Source: an uncultured Bacteroidales bacterium (GTDB taxonomy: Bacteria > Bacteroidota > Bacteroidia > Bacteroidales > F082). From it: 41,006 nucleotides of DNA. The stretch lies in assembly GCA_937896895.1 (NCBI GenBank), contig CALBNV010000083.1, positions 1-41,006 on the forward strand, read 5' to 3'. Position numbers and translations under genes: made by a program. Positions 24,901 through 32,434 of the stretch are shown here, piece after piece (position 1 is the stretch's first letter; the number at the start of each line of letters is the position of its first letter). A model generated the notes under the pieces. It saw nothing but the letters and a program-made list of their open reading frames with translations. It ran no database searches and was not told where the DNA came from.

Positions 24901-26329
24901 GTATGGTGCTTATCATCTCAGTGCCAGGTGCCATGATCTCATAATTGTAAAGTTGCTCTTCGCCATAGCCGGAGAATGAACCGCCGTCGCAGTCATAGTT
25001 GCTATAGCAAGCCATATAGCCGCATTCTCCCGGTGCGGCCTGTGTCGATTGGACGCCGAGTACGAAGGTGAAAGCGCCGGGGTACATCGGGGAGATGGGG
25101 TCCGTGGGTGAACGTCTGCACGTTGGGCCGAGAGACGCTCCGTCGTTACCTGCCGCGGCAACAAGCACGCAGTTCTGGTAAGCCTGTCCGAGAGCCTGTT
25201 CAAGTGCGATGGAATATGCGTATGTGCCGAGGCTCATGCTGATAACGTCAGCTCCGTTATTCTTTGCGTAGTTGATGCCTTGGATGATGGTTGAGACGGC
25301 ACCGCTGCCGTTGCTCTGCAACACCGTCACCGGCATGATATACGCCTTAGGGTTGGCACCGACAATACCTTTGTAGTTGTCGCCCACAGCCGCCGCAATA
25401 CCGGCGCAGTGCGTGCCGTGGATGTTGAAGTCGTGGATGTCGCCGGTCTGGTTCACGAAATCCCAGCCGTGGAGGTCATCGACGAAACCGTTGTTGTCGT
25501 TGTCGTTATTGTCGTTGCTCTCGCCCGGGTTGGTCCAGATGTTCGCTTCAAGGTCGGTGTGTGTGATGTCAACGCCGGTATCGAGGATGGCGATAACAGC
25601 ACGCTCGGGGCTGTTGTTATGGTCGTCAGACCAGAGGTCGTTGAGGCCGGTGGCATGGATGCCCCACTGAACGCCATAATAAGGGTTCAGGCCGTATGCT
25701 ATCGTGTTGTGATAGCCGCCGAGTTTGTCGCCGCCGTCCATTGGCAGAGCCTCACCGCTGTATGTCTCCGCGTCTGACGCCGTGGGTTGTTCTTCCATTC
25801 CGAGGGCGTATGCGATGTAATTCGGTTCCGCGAACTCCACTTCCGGGAGCTCTTTGAGCCGTTCGATGAGCTCGTATGTTGAGACGAAATCCTCCGGGTT
25901 GTCGCTGTTTTCCGTTGAAGGAGTCGCGATTTTCACGAGGCAGAGGCGGCTGAGGTCGCGTTCAACTACGTCGGGGCCGTTATAGCACGGAGTGGTTTTG
26001 AGGGTCCGGTTCGGGTTCTCGTTAGGGAGAAGACGCTCAACTTTCAGGACATTAAGAGCTTTTGAGGCGTTAAGGTCATTGAAGAGAACGTCAACGGCGC
26101 GGATGCCGGTCTGCTGGAATTTCCCGTCGCGGTCGTTGAGGATGTCTAACGGAGTGCCGTCGGCGAACTTCACGATGACTTCGCCTTCGACGGCGTTGTA
26201 GCGGCTCCATTTGTCGAGCTGCACCACGTCGTAGTCGTTGTTTGTGCTACTTTGCGCGATGGCGCTGATGTTTGTGCTGAGGATGCCTGCGATGGCAAGC
26301 ACGGCGATTAGTAACAAATGCCTTTTCAT
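21953..26329 (-). CDS. Secreted subtilisin-like serine protease with dockerin
   Basis: The 1458-aa protein has a signal peptide (1-26), an inhibitory propeptide (to about 180) and an S8 catalytic domain with Asp250 (ILDTG), His304 (HGTHCAG), Asn395 (AAGND) and Ser488 (NGTSMATP). A Ca-binding Asp/Asn-rich loop (about 270-286) is present. A right-handed beta-helix follows (about 680-920), then a dockerin type I domain (1193-1249) with Ca loops D1195-N1197-S1199-D1203-D1206 and D1228-N1230-D1232-D1236-D1239. A cohesin-like domain (about 1255-1355) and a T9SS type A sorting domain (from about 1376) complete it. It heads the operon. It may degrade protein at the cell surface and bind the cohesins of its neighbour. 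Confidence 0.92.
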   Translation of the reverse strand: MKRHLLLIAVLAIAGILSTNISAIAQSSTNNDYDVVQLDKWSRYNAVEGEVIVKFADGTPLDILNDRDGKFQQTGIRAVDVLFNDLNASKALNVLKVERLLPNENPNRTLKTTPCYNGPDVVERDLSRLCLVKIATPSTENSDNPEDFVSTYELIERLKELPEVEFAEPNYIAYALGMEEQPTASDAETYSGEALPMDGGDKLGGYHNTIAYGLNPYYGVQWGIHATGLNDLWSDDHNNSPERAVIAILDTGVDITHTDLEANIWTNPGESNDNNDNDNNGFVDDLHGWDFVNQTGDIHDFNIHGTHCAGIAAAVGDNYKGIVGANPKAYIMPVTVLQSNGSGAVSTIIQGINYAKNNGADVISMSLGTYAYSIALEQALGQAYQNCVLVAAAGNDGASLGPTCRRSPTDPISPMYPGAFTFVLGVQSTQAAPGECGYMACYSNYDCDGGSFSGYGEEQLYNYEIMAPGTEMISTIPNGKYKYLNGTSMATPLVAGGISALLHAKDYPSQEMLWGDLINTASPITGNVNFGACYDAGPAPAQLQMVAFEMNDTLGGDGDYRPDAGETVALYPTIRTTWGAADDIEFWIEFEEYEDPTTLEFLDDSHVDFGHSLSAYAKSKAANPFRFKVNENVVDGRYINLVLKATCPNAQGTLSYPFTIQVENGVELKGMIRENTTLHANVHYIVTDNLAVPDGVTLKIEPGTVLKFKDGVKFSCAGHLSAIGEPGNMITFTKTDLGNGWGGLSLNGDDTLSYCIISNLISDYLDDGIIGHHTGQTYYSGPYIIGECQAGWYWEKNTRLNNLIIKGCYMNFPFEKCSISQSNIINNSSRALLYEYYNSMTYWNYGTICSPISPEEYYSGTNSWYQNNNIIGNRNEYRRNLVINDLCYGDFKSNIFSNIYNCGYGDEQFDLYTESSTPFTVGVDESLYLGSGRDDIIRQHIYDFNYPQSGTFGDIDITNIGRRPVAGAHGIVWKVVVTPENSDEGYDAQDDFEQMPPLGIGRHKFEVYFNRAMDKTTAPMIAMGVRPPYTQHSISADGSWNDAGDIYTAYLNLDASMATDGLNRIYVANAKDDEFFEIPLENMRFNVQVATAGSMSAGFEATPGIGKVDLAWENDSIYFNDHLGYNMYRYQVNDRGNSDTLLLNETLITELTFTDYNVTPGERYYYFYRDMRTDLSESDPSRNVSTIPLTASPGDANGSLAVDVSDIVTIVNYITGENPQPFIFGAADVNNDGEVDVLDIVSVINIINTGKYQADTELTATAVYSITDGILYVDTPVELAGVQVFFNIEDDAEIEPLSALNDFEQVGQRMDDGRYMFLAFSMAGKKLEAGRHALLRIGSANVDDMVLSDLEGGGVLAVEQANTGVAENNIYIINRPYPNPFNGSVTIPYIIGESEGNVTFTINSITGQQVATFDFGTQSRGEYTFDWQPAAGITNGVYIINMVVNGAEVQRNKVVYMR
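23590..24110 (-). other. A/T-rich mosaic segment inside the protease gene
   Basis: About 520 bp encoding residues 741-914 of the protease is visibly A/T-rich. AT-ending codons are common there (for example ATA and AAT), while the flanks use many GCC, GTC and CGG-type codons. The segment encodes beta-helix rungs such as NNLIIKGC and SNIINNSS. The frame stays open and no transposon ends were seen. This suggests a replaced or imported domain, but could reflect Asn/Tyr/Ile-rich composition alone. Confidence 0.55.
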
Positions 26330-26411
26330 AATAACTGTATTGAGTTGATAATTTGTTAATCTTTAAGTTATGACAAGGCATGAAAAAAGCGTGGAACTCG
26401 ATGTTTTTCAT

Positions 26412-26538
26412 CTGATACATTGAGGTTCTGGACTACCTAATTCCTTCAAACTACGAACAAAGCCCACGCAAAACGCGCGGGCACTACTTCGCTTTGTTCT
26501 TGAAGGAATTATTGAAATTGTCCAGATTTCAATGTGTC
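26412..26538. other. Long near-perfect hairpin element (127 bp)
   Basis: Nested inverted arms are 26412-26422/26528-26538 (11 bp, one wobble), 26426-26432/26519-26525 (7 bp), 26438-26448/26499-26509 (11 bp), 26454-26461/26491-26498 (8 bp) and a GC-rich tip CCCACGC/GCGCGGG. Between the second and third stems is an asymmetric 5/9-base internal loop. It lies in the 382-bp gene-free stretch 26330-26711. That stretch also holds a smaller ATGAAAAA/TTTTTCAT hairpin (26379-26410) and a -7 box. It could be a structured RNA, a leader of the protease operon or a miniature mobile element. Confidence 0.7.
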
Positions 26539-26650
26539 AAGTTACAGCTAATAATGCCTTTTTATTATGTTTTACTAATATTTACAGTATCTGTTTCTTG
26601 CTTATTTTTTTAAAAGTTTTTTAATTATTCACGTTTAATTTTCCAAGCCG

Positions 26651-26658
26651 CAAAGGTA
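26651..26658 (-). promoter_or_regulatory. -7 box (TACCTTTG) upstream of protease operon
   Basis: On the minus strand TACCTTTG followed by GC matches the Bacteroidota -7 consensus. No clear -33 box was found. If active, the transcript would begin near 26644, include the long hairpin and reach the protease start at 26329. Confidence 0.45.
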
Positions 26659-26711
26659 ATAATAATTTTGAATATTCGGGATTTTTTTCGGAATAAATGC
26701 GAAGACGTTTT

Positions 26712-26939
26712 TCAACCATTCTGTTGTTCCTCCCATTCACTCCATATTTCCTCGGCAAGATATTTATCACTCCTGCAATGCAAATCGGCAACACCATCTT
26801 CAATCAGCTGCATCGTGGCGGAATTGTAAAAAATATTCGCCGCCTCTTCCGTTGAAACACCATGCAATTTACTTATCGCATTAATGATTCTTGCATACTT
26901 CGACTCTAAAATTGCATGAAACGCTTCATCGTGATTCAT
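26712..26939 (-). CDS. DUF3791-like small protein
   Basis: The 75-aa protein contains SKLHGVSTEEAANIFYNSATMQLI followed by GVADLHCRSDKYLAEEIW. This resembles DUF3791 small proteins, which usually sit beside DUF3990 genes. The ATG at 26939 gives a 14-base overlap with the preceding DUF3990 gene; upstream ATG 26975 is less likely. The trio of small gene, ART-like gene and small gene suggests a toxin-antitoxin module in which the small proteins are antitoxin candidates. This is inference from context. Confidence 0.6.
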   Translation of the reverse strand: MNHDEAFHAILESKYARIINAISKLHGVSTEEAANIFYNSATMQLIEDGVADLHCRSDKYLAEEIWSEWEEQQNG

Positions 26940-27405
26940 ATTTTTCACATTTAATAAAAGTAAGACATTTATCAAGCAGTTTTTGATTTCTTATACAAAT
27001 CTGGTTATTGGGATTTTCAAAAACAAGACGTTTGAGTGCTTCGTCTTTTGTCATATCACCAGAAAAATATAAGTCAACCGTGCGGAAGACCTTATCGTTT
27101 GCTATACCACCAATTACTATGTCATAATCATTGTAAGTTTTGCCACTTCTACAGTCGGCCACAAAATCAAGCCAAACCTCGTCGTAACTTTTGAATTCCA
27201 ACACCTTCCATTCCGACGGATTATAATTGAATTCATAATAGTTAAGCCAAGCATCGTTGCTTCGTCTTTTAAAACGCTCAGCGTACTTAACAGCCTGATC
27301 CAGAATAGTTGTCACATAAAATCCCCGCCCGAAATCAAGATAATCCCTTGAATGCGCCATGTCTGGCTTTTCAACAATAAACTTTGAAGAATGAAACACA
27401 AGCAT
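26926..27405 (-). CDS. DUF3990 protein, ADP-ribosyltransferase-like
   Basis: The 159-aa protein shows the DUF3990 pattern: MLVFHSSKFIVEKPD at the N-terminus, then SRDYLDFGRGFYVTT, then EFKSYDEVWLDFVADCR, then DIVIGGIANDKV. DUF3990 is related to the ADP-ribosyltransferase fold, where the early H and the FGRGFYVTT segment bind NAD. It is translationally coupled to the DUF3791 gene upstream (TGATG, one shared base) and overlaps the small gene downstream. This genetic unit is common in bacterial genomes and is a plausible toxin-antitoxin system. Activity has not been inferred from catalytic residues alone. Confidence 0.8.
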   Translation of the reverse strand: MLVFHSSKFIVEKPDMAHSRDYLDFGRGFYVTTILDQAVKYAERFKRRSNDAWLNYYEFNYNPSEWKVLEFKSYDEVWLDFVADCRSGKTYNDYDIVIGGIANDKVFRTVDLYFSGDMTKDEALKRLVFENPNNQICIRNQKLLDKCLTFIKCEKYESR

Positions 27406-27620
27406 CAGTCGAGGACTCCTTTCTCTTTCATATATTCGGTTATGTCTTGCATCAAATATTCTTTGCTAAAAGTATGAAGCACATCGTAACTTGCCACGAT
27501 GTAATCATCAAGTATTCCAGATGCCTTCAATCGTTGATACACATCACGTTGCATCAATCCCAATCGTCTCGACAAGTTTCCTATGCAAAATGTCACAAAG
27601 TCAATGTTATTTGCATTCAT
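27405..27620 (-). CDS. DUF3791 domain-containing protein
   Basis: The 71-aa protein has the DUF3791 pattern DFVTFCIGNLSRRLGL, GILDDYIVASYDVLHTFSKE and ITEYMKEKGVL. Such proteins are small helical partners of DUF3990. The gene is first of the trio, with a -7 box (TATCTTTG) 15 bp before its ATG. It may be the antitoxin. Its length is typical. Confidence 0.8.
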   Translation of the reverse strand: MNANNIDFVTFCIGNLSRRLGLMQRDVYQRLKASGILDDYIVASYDVLHTFSKEYLMQDITEYMKEKGVLD

Positions 27621-27634
27621 AATATTTTTTGTCG

Positions 27635-27642
27635 CAAAGATA
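27635..27642 (-). promoter_or_regulatory. -7 box (TATCTTTG) of DUF3791/DUF3990 trio
   Basis: The minus-strand reading TATCTTTG, followed by CG, lies 15 bp upstream of the ATG at 27620, implying a very short leader. No clear -33 element was found. Confidence 0.5.
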
Positions 27643-27704
27643 ATAACAATTTTTTATTTTTCGGAATAAATGCGAGGCTATTCTCAACCTTTCAAACTTT
27701 CAAT

Positions 27705-28016
27705 CTACGCCTCGCCTGCTGTTCCGTTACCCATTGAGAACGGCGCTATAGTGTCGTTTATGTCGGTGATTGGCCCGAAATTCTGTTCATATTTTTTCAG
27801 ATTATCCGCAAGGGCCTTGAAGAGGCGTTTTGCGTTTTGAGGTGTCATGATAACTCTTGAGCGCACCTTGGCTTTCTGGACTGCCGGAGCAATCTGAGCG
27901 AAATCGACCACAAACTCTGTCGGAGAATGGCTGATGATTGCGAGGTTTGAATAAACGCCATCGGCTACCGATTCCGGGAGGTCGATATTCAATTGATTTT
28001 TCTTGTTGTTTTCCAT
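27705..28016 (-). CDS. DUF3467 domain-containing protein
   Basis: The 103-aa protein has the DUF3467 signature: VYSNLAIISHSPTEFVVDFAQ, followed by VRSRVIMTPQNAKRLFKALADNLKKYE. The family is conserved in Bacteroidota and often found after rpoC. Its function is unknown. It has its own probable promoter (28039-28065) behind the rpoBC terminator. Confidence 0.88.
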   Translation of the reverse strand: MENNKKNQLNIDLPESVADGVYSNLAIISHSPTEFVVDFAQIAPAVQKAKVRSRVIMTPQNAKRLFKALADNLKKYEQNFGPITDINDTIAPFSMGNGTAGEA

Positions 28017-28038
28017 TTTTACGTCTTTTAAATTTCGG

Positions 28039-28065
28039 CAAAGATATACATTTTTTTTGATACAA
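28039..28065 (-). promoter_or_regulatory. Promoter of DUF3467 gene
   Basis: On the minus strand TTG (28065-28063) is followed after 16 bp by TATCTTTG (28046-28039), close to the Bacteroidota consensus. It is 22 bp before the ATG at 28016. Confidence 0.55.
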
Positions 28066-28066
28066 G

Positions 28067-28096
28067 AAAAGGTTGGCTAAAAATAACCAACCTTTT
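28067..28096 (-). terminator. rpoBC operon terminator
   Basis: AAAAGGTTGG pairs with CCAACCTTTT over a short loop, and on the minus strand it is followed by TTTTCTTG. It lies 25 bp after the rpoC stop and marks the end of the rpoB-rpoC transcript. Confidence 0.85.
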
Positions 28097-28121
28097 CAAT
28101 CATATCAGTTCGACTTAATAA

Positions 28122-31100
28122 TTAAGCCTCAACCAATTCAGTATTCGCAACTTGTTCAAAATCTTCCTTTGAGCCGACGATAATGTCATTGTAATCTGCG
28201 AGACCTGTTCCAGCAGGGATCTTATGTCCGACGATGACATTCTCCTTCATGCCTTCGAGATAATCGGTCTTTGCTGAGATGGCAGCCTGTGTGAGAACCT
28301 TCGTCGTCTCCTGGAATGATGCCGCTGAGATGAAACTCTCGGTCTGCAACGCCGCACGTGTGATACCTTGAAGCACCTGATGAGCCGTTGCTGGTTCAGC
28401 ATCACGGCATTCAGCGAGCTTCAGATCCTTACGTTTCAACTGTGAATTTTCATCACGCAATTTTCTTGCCGAGATGATCTGTCCGCTCATAAGTGTCTCA
28501 GAGTCACCAGGATTTGTAACGACAACCTTTCCGAAGATGTCATCGTTGATCTCCTGGAAGAGAATCTTATTAACGAGGTCACCTTGCAGGAATCTTGTAT
28601 CACCCGGATCGTCGATTTCGACCTTACGCATCATCTGGCGCACAATGACTTCAAAGTGTTTGCCATTGATTGTAACGCCTTGTGAACGATAGACTTCCTG
28701 AATGTTATTCACGATAAACTCCTGAACTGCCATCGGGCCTTCGATTGCAAGAATGTTAGCAGGTGTGATGGCGCCTTCTGACAATGCCTGACCGGCTTTC
28801 ACGTAGTCGTTCTCGTCGGCAAGGATTTCCTTCGTTGTCGGAATGAGATATTTCTTCTGCTGACCGGTCTTTGAAGTGACGATAACGACTTTGTTGCCGC
28901 GGACAAGTTTCTTCTCGAATGACACCGTACCGTCAATTTCAGAAACGATGGCAGGTTCGGAAGAGTTACGAGCCTCAAACAACTCTGTGACACGTGGAAG
29001 ACCACCGGTAATATCGCCGAGACCTCCTGTAGCACGCGGCTTCTTTGTAAGTGAGTCACCAGCCTTGATCTTTTCGCCATTTTCAACCATGACGTGTGCT
29101 CCGACCGGCAAGTCATACGACTTGGCCACTTCGCCGTCGCTGTCGATGATTGAGATTGACGGATGCTGTGCGAACTTACGGCCTTCGATGATGACGCGCT
29201 CGCTGTAACCTGTCTGCTCATCAGATTCATTACGGTAAGTGACGCCTTCCACGATATTGTCATAGCGGACTTCACCATCATATTCAGAGATGATCAGTGA
29301 GTTATACTTATCCCATTCGCATATGACATCGCCTGTCTTGACATCGCTGCCGTTCTGCACGAACAACTTAGAGCCATAAGGCACGTTTTCAGTGACAAGA
29401 GCTACACCTGTGTTATGGTCGATAATCTTCATCTCGGCCGCACGGCTGACGACAATCTGATACTTGTTGTCATCCTTTTCATAATCAACGACACGGAGTT
29501 CATCAATCATGAGTTTGCCGTCGTAATCAGCCTTGATGATTGAGTCGTCTGACGTGCTTGAAGCCGTACCGCCTTGGTGGAATGTACGAAGCGTAAGCTG
29601 TGTACCAGGCTCACCGATTGACTGTGCCGCGATGACACCGACAGCCTCGCCGCGCTGCACCAGTTTGCCTGATGCAAGGTTACGGCCGTAGCAGTTGGCG
29701 CAAACACCATGTCTCGACTCGCATGTCAACACCGAACGGATTTCTATGGTCTTGTCTTTCAAAGGTGAGTCGCATATTCTCTTTGCGATGTCTTCAGTGA
29801 TTTCATCACCGCCGTTGCAGAGCAGTTCGCCTGTCTGCGGGTGGAAAATGTCATGCAAAGCCACACGGCCGAGAATACGGTCATACAATGACTCGACGAC
29901 TTCCTTACCTCTCTTGAGAGCACCGATTGAAAGGCCTCTCAAAGTGCCGCAGTCTTTTTCAGTGATGATGACATCGTGTGCGACGTCAACAAGACGACGT
30001 GTGAGGTAACCAGCGTCAGCGGTCTTCAAAGCGGTATCAGCCAGACCCTTACGGGCGCCGTGAGTTGAGATGAAGTACTCAAGCACTGACAGACCTTCCT
30101 TGAAGTTCGAAAGAATCGGGTTCTCGATAATCTCAGCGCCACCTGCCGCCGTTGACTTCTGCGGTTTGGCCATAAGACCTCTCATGCCGCAGAGCTGACG
30201 GATCTGTTCCTTTGAACCACGGGCTCCGGAATCAAGCATCATATAGACAGGGTTGAATCCCTGGTCGTCCTGTGGCAACAGTTTCATAACCTCGTCGGTC
30301 AGCTTGGTGACGACGTGACCCCAAATATCGATGATCTTGTTGTAACGTTCGTTCTGTGTGATGAAACCCATGTTATATTCCTCACGGATGCCGTTGACCT
30401 CTTCGTTAGCCTGTCTGATGAGTTCTTCCTTGACGGAAGGAATCAGCACGTTGCCGAGGTTGAACGACAGACCGCCTTTGTAAGCCATGTAATAACCCAT
30501 GTTCTTGATGTCATCAAGGAACTTGGTTGTCGTGGCGGTGCCGAGGAGTTTCACCATGTCACCGATGATGTCACGCAAGGCTTTCTTGTTCAGCAGTCGG
30601 TTGATGTAACCGAACTGGCGAGGGACGACCTGATTGAACTTGACGCGTCCGACCGTTGTCTCGACCATTTCTTCGACGAGACTGCCGTCTTCCTTGCGCA
30701 CCCAAACCTTACAGTTGATGATGGCGTGCATATCGACCTTCTTCTCGTTGTAGGCGATGATGACCTCTTCAGGTGAATAGAACTTCTTGCCTTCACCTTT
30801 GACGATATGGTCAGGTGTGCTCTTACGAGGCTTTGTGATATAATAAAGACCCAGAACCATGTCTTGTGAAGGCACTGTGATAGGTGCTCCGTTGGCAGGG
30901 TTGAGGATGTTATGTGATGCGAGCATCAGGATCTGTGCCTCAAGGACTGCGGCGTTGCCGAGTGGCAAATGCACAGCCATCTGGTCACCGTCGAAGTCAG
31001 CGTTGAAAGCCGTACATACGAGAGGGTGCAGACGGATTGCCTTACCTTCAACGAGTTTCGGCTGGAACGCCTGAATGCCGAGACGGTGTAGTGTTGGAGC

Positions 31101-32429
31101 ACGGTTAAGCAGGATCGGATGACCTTTAAGGATGTTTTCGAGGATGTCCCAAACGACAGGGTCCTTACGGTCAACGATTTTCTTGGCTGACTTGACGGTC
31201 TTCACGATGCCGCGTTCAATCATCTTGCGGATGACGAATGGTTTGTAAAGTTCGGCAGCCATGTCTTTCGGGAGACCGCATTCATTCATGTTCAAATCCG
31301 GGCCGACGACGATAACGGAACGGCCAGAATAGTCAACACGTTTACCGAGGAGGTTCTGACGGAAACGGCCCTGTTTACCTTTCAAGCTGTCGCTCAATGA
31401 CTTGAGCGGACGGTTTGAGTCGGTCTTCACTGCGCTTGACTTGCGTGAGTTGTCGAGCAGCGAGTCAACGGCTTCCTGAAGCATACGTTTCTCGTTACGC
31501 ATGATGACATCGGGGGCGTTGATTTCGATAAGACGTTTCAGACGGTTATTTCTTATAATGACACGACGATAGAGGTCGTTCAGGTCTGACGTGGCGAAAC
31601 GTCCGCCATCGAGCGGGACGAGAGGTCTCAGCTCCGGTGGGATGACGGGTATGACTTTCATTATCATCCACTCAGGACGGTTCTCTATGTGTTTCTGCGC
31701 CTCACGGAAAGCCTCAAACACCTGAAGACGCTTCAGGGCTTCAGCCTTACGCTGCTGTGAGCCGTCGTGACTTGCCTTGTCGCGGAGTTCGTATGACTCC
31801 TTGTCGAGATCAAGTTGCGTGAGCAAATCATAGATCGCCTCAGCACCCATCTTGGCGACGAACTTATTAGGGTCATCATCAGCAAGATGCTGATTTTCGA
31901 CAGGAAGAGTATTGAGAATTTCAAGATACTCCTCTTCTGAAAGCAAATCAAGTTTGGTTGCGCCGTTTGCCGGTGCTTTTTCGGCATAGATACCAGGATT
32001 CAACACGATATAGCGTTCATAATAAATGATGCTGTCGAGTTTCTTGGTCTGGATGCCGAGCAACGCACCTATCTTGTTAGGAAGTGAGCGGAAATACCAG
32101 ATATGGGCGACCGGCACTACCAGTTTGATATGGCCGGTACGTTCACGTCTGACCTTCTTTTCAGTGACTTCCACACCGCAACGGTCGCAAATGATGTTCT
32201 TGTAGCGGATGCGTTTGTATTTGCCGCAGTGGCATTCCCAGTCTTTTACAGGTCCAAAGATCCTTTCGCAGAACAAGCCATCGCGTTCCGGCTTGTATGT
32301 GCGGTAGTTGATTGTCTCAGGTTTCAGCACCTCGCCGTATGAGCGGTCCAAGATTGACTGTGGAGATGCCAGACTGATGGTAATCTTCGAGAACTTACTG
32401 TTCAATGTATTATTTTTACTTATTGCCAT
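28122..32429 (-). CDS. rpoC: RNA polymerase beta' subunit
   Basis: The 1435-aa protein is the beta' subunit of RNA polymerase. The N-terminal zinc site is formed by C66, C68, C81 and C84 (ECHCG, CDRC). The catalytic magnesium motif NADFDGDQ is at 476-483 with D478, D480 and D482. A second zinc cluster is visible near CESRHGVCANC. The length is normal for Bacteroidota. It follows rpoB by five bases, so rpoBC are co-transcribed. Confidence 0.98.
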   Translation of the reverse strand: MAISKNNTLNSKFSKITISLASPQSILDRSYGEVLKPETINYRTYKPERDGLFCERIFGPVKDWECHCGKYKRIRYKNIICDRCGVEVTEKKVRRERTGHIKLVVPVAHIWYFRSLPNKIGALLGIQTKKLDSIIYYERYIVLNPGIYAEKAPANGATKLDLLSEEEYLEILNTLPVENQHLADDDPNKFVAKMGAEAIYDLLTQLDLDKESYELRDKASHDGSQQRKAEALKRLQVFEAFREAQKHIENRPEWMIMKVIPVIPPELRPLVPLDGGRFATSDLNDLYRRVIIRNNRLKRLIEINAPDVIMRNEKRMLQEAVDSLLDNSRKSSAVKTDSNRPLKSLSDSLKGKQGRFRQNLLGKRVDYSGRSVIVVGPDLNMNECGLPKDMAAELYKPFVIRKMIERGIVKTVKSAKKIVDRKDPVVWDILENILKGHPILLNRAPTLHRLGIQAFQPKLVEGKAIRLHPLVCTAFNADFDGDQMAVHLPLGNAAVLEAQILMLASHNILNPANGAPITVPSQDMVLGLYYITKPRKSTPDHIVKGEGKKFYSPEEVIIAYNEKKVDMHAIINCKVWVRKEDGSLVEEMVETTVGRVKFNQVVPRQFGYINRLLNKKALRDIIGDMVKLLGTATTTKFLDDIKNMGYYMAYKGGLSFNLGNVLIPSVKEELIRQANEEVNGIREEYNMGFITQNERYNKIIDIWGHVVTKLTDEVMKLLPQDDQGFNPVYMMLDSGARGSKEQIRQLCGMRGLMAKPQKSTAAGGAEIIENPILSNFKEGLSVLEYFISTHGARKGLADTALKTADAGYLTRRLVDVAHDVIITEKDCGTLRGLSIGALKRGKEVVESLYDRILGRVALHDIFHPQTGELLCNGGDEITEDIAKRICDSPLKDKTIEIRSVLTCESRHGVCANCYGRNLASGKLVQRGEAVGVIAAQSIGEPGTQLTLRTFHQGGTASSTSDDSIIKADYDGKLMIDELRVVDYEKDDNKYQIVVSRAAEMKIIDHNTGVALVTENVPYGSKLFVQNGSDVKTGDVICEWDKYNSLIISEYDGEVRYDNIVEGVTYRNESDEQTGYSERVIIEGRKFAQHPSISIIDSDGEVAKSYDLPVGAHVMVENGEKIKAGDSLTKKPRATGGLGDITGGLPRVTELFEARNSSEPAIVSEIDGTVSFEKKLVRGNKVVIVTSKTGQQKKYLIPTTKEILADENDYVKAGQALSEGAITPANILAIEGPMAVQEFIVNNIQEVYRSQGVTINGKHFEVIVRQMMRKVEIDDPGDTRFLQGDLVNKILFQEINDDIFGKVVVTNPGDSETLMSGQIISARKLRDENSQLKRKDLKLAECRDAEPATAHQVLQGITRAALQTESFISAASFQETTKVLTQAAISAKTDYLEGMKENVIVGHKIPAGTGLADYNDIIVGSKEDFEQVANTELVEA

Positions 32430-32434
32430 AATTC

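Noticed and set aside
30315..30776. 153-codon plus-strand ORF antisense to rpoC
   Set aside because: Shadow frame of the conserved beta' subunit.
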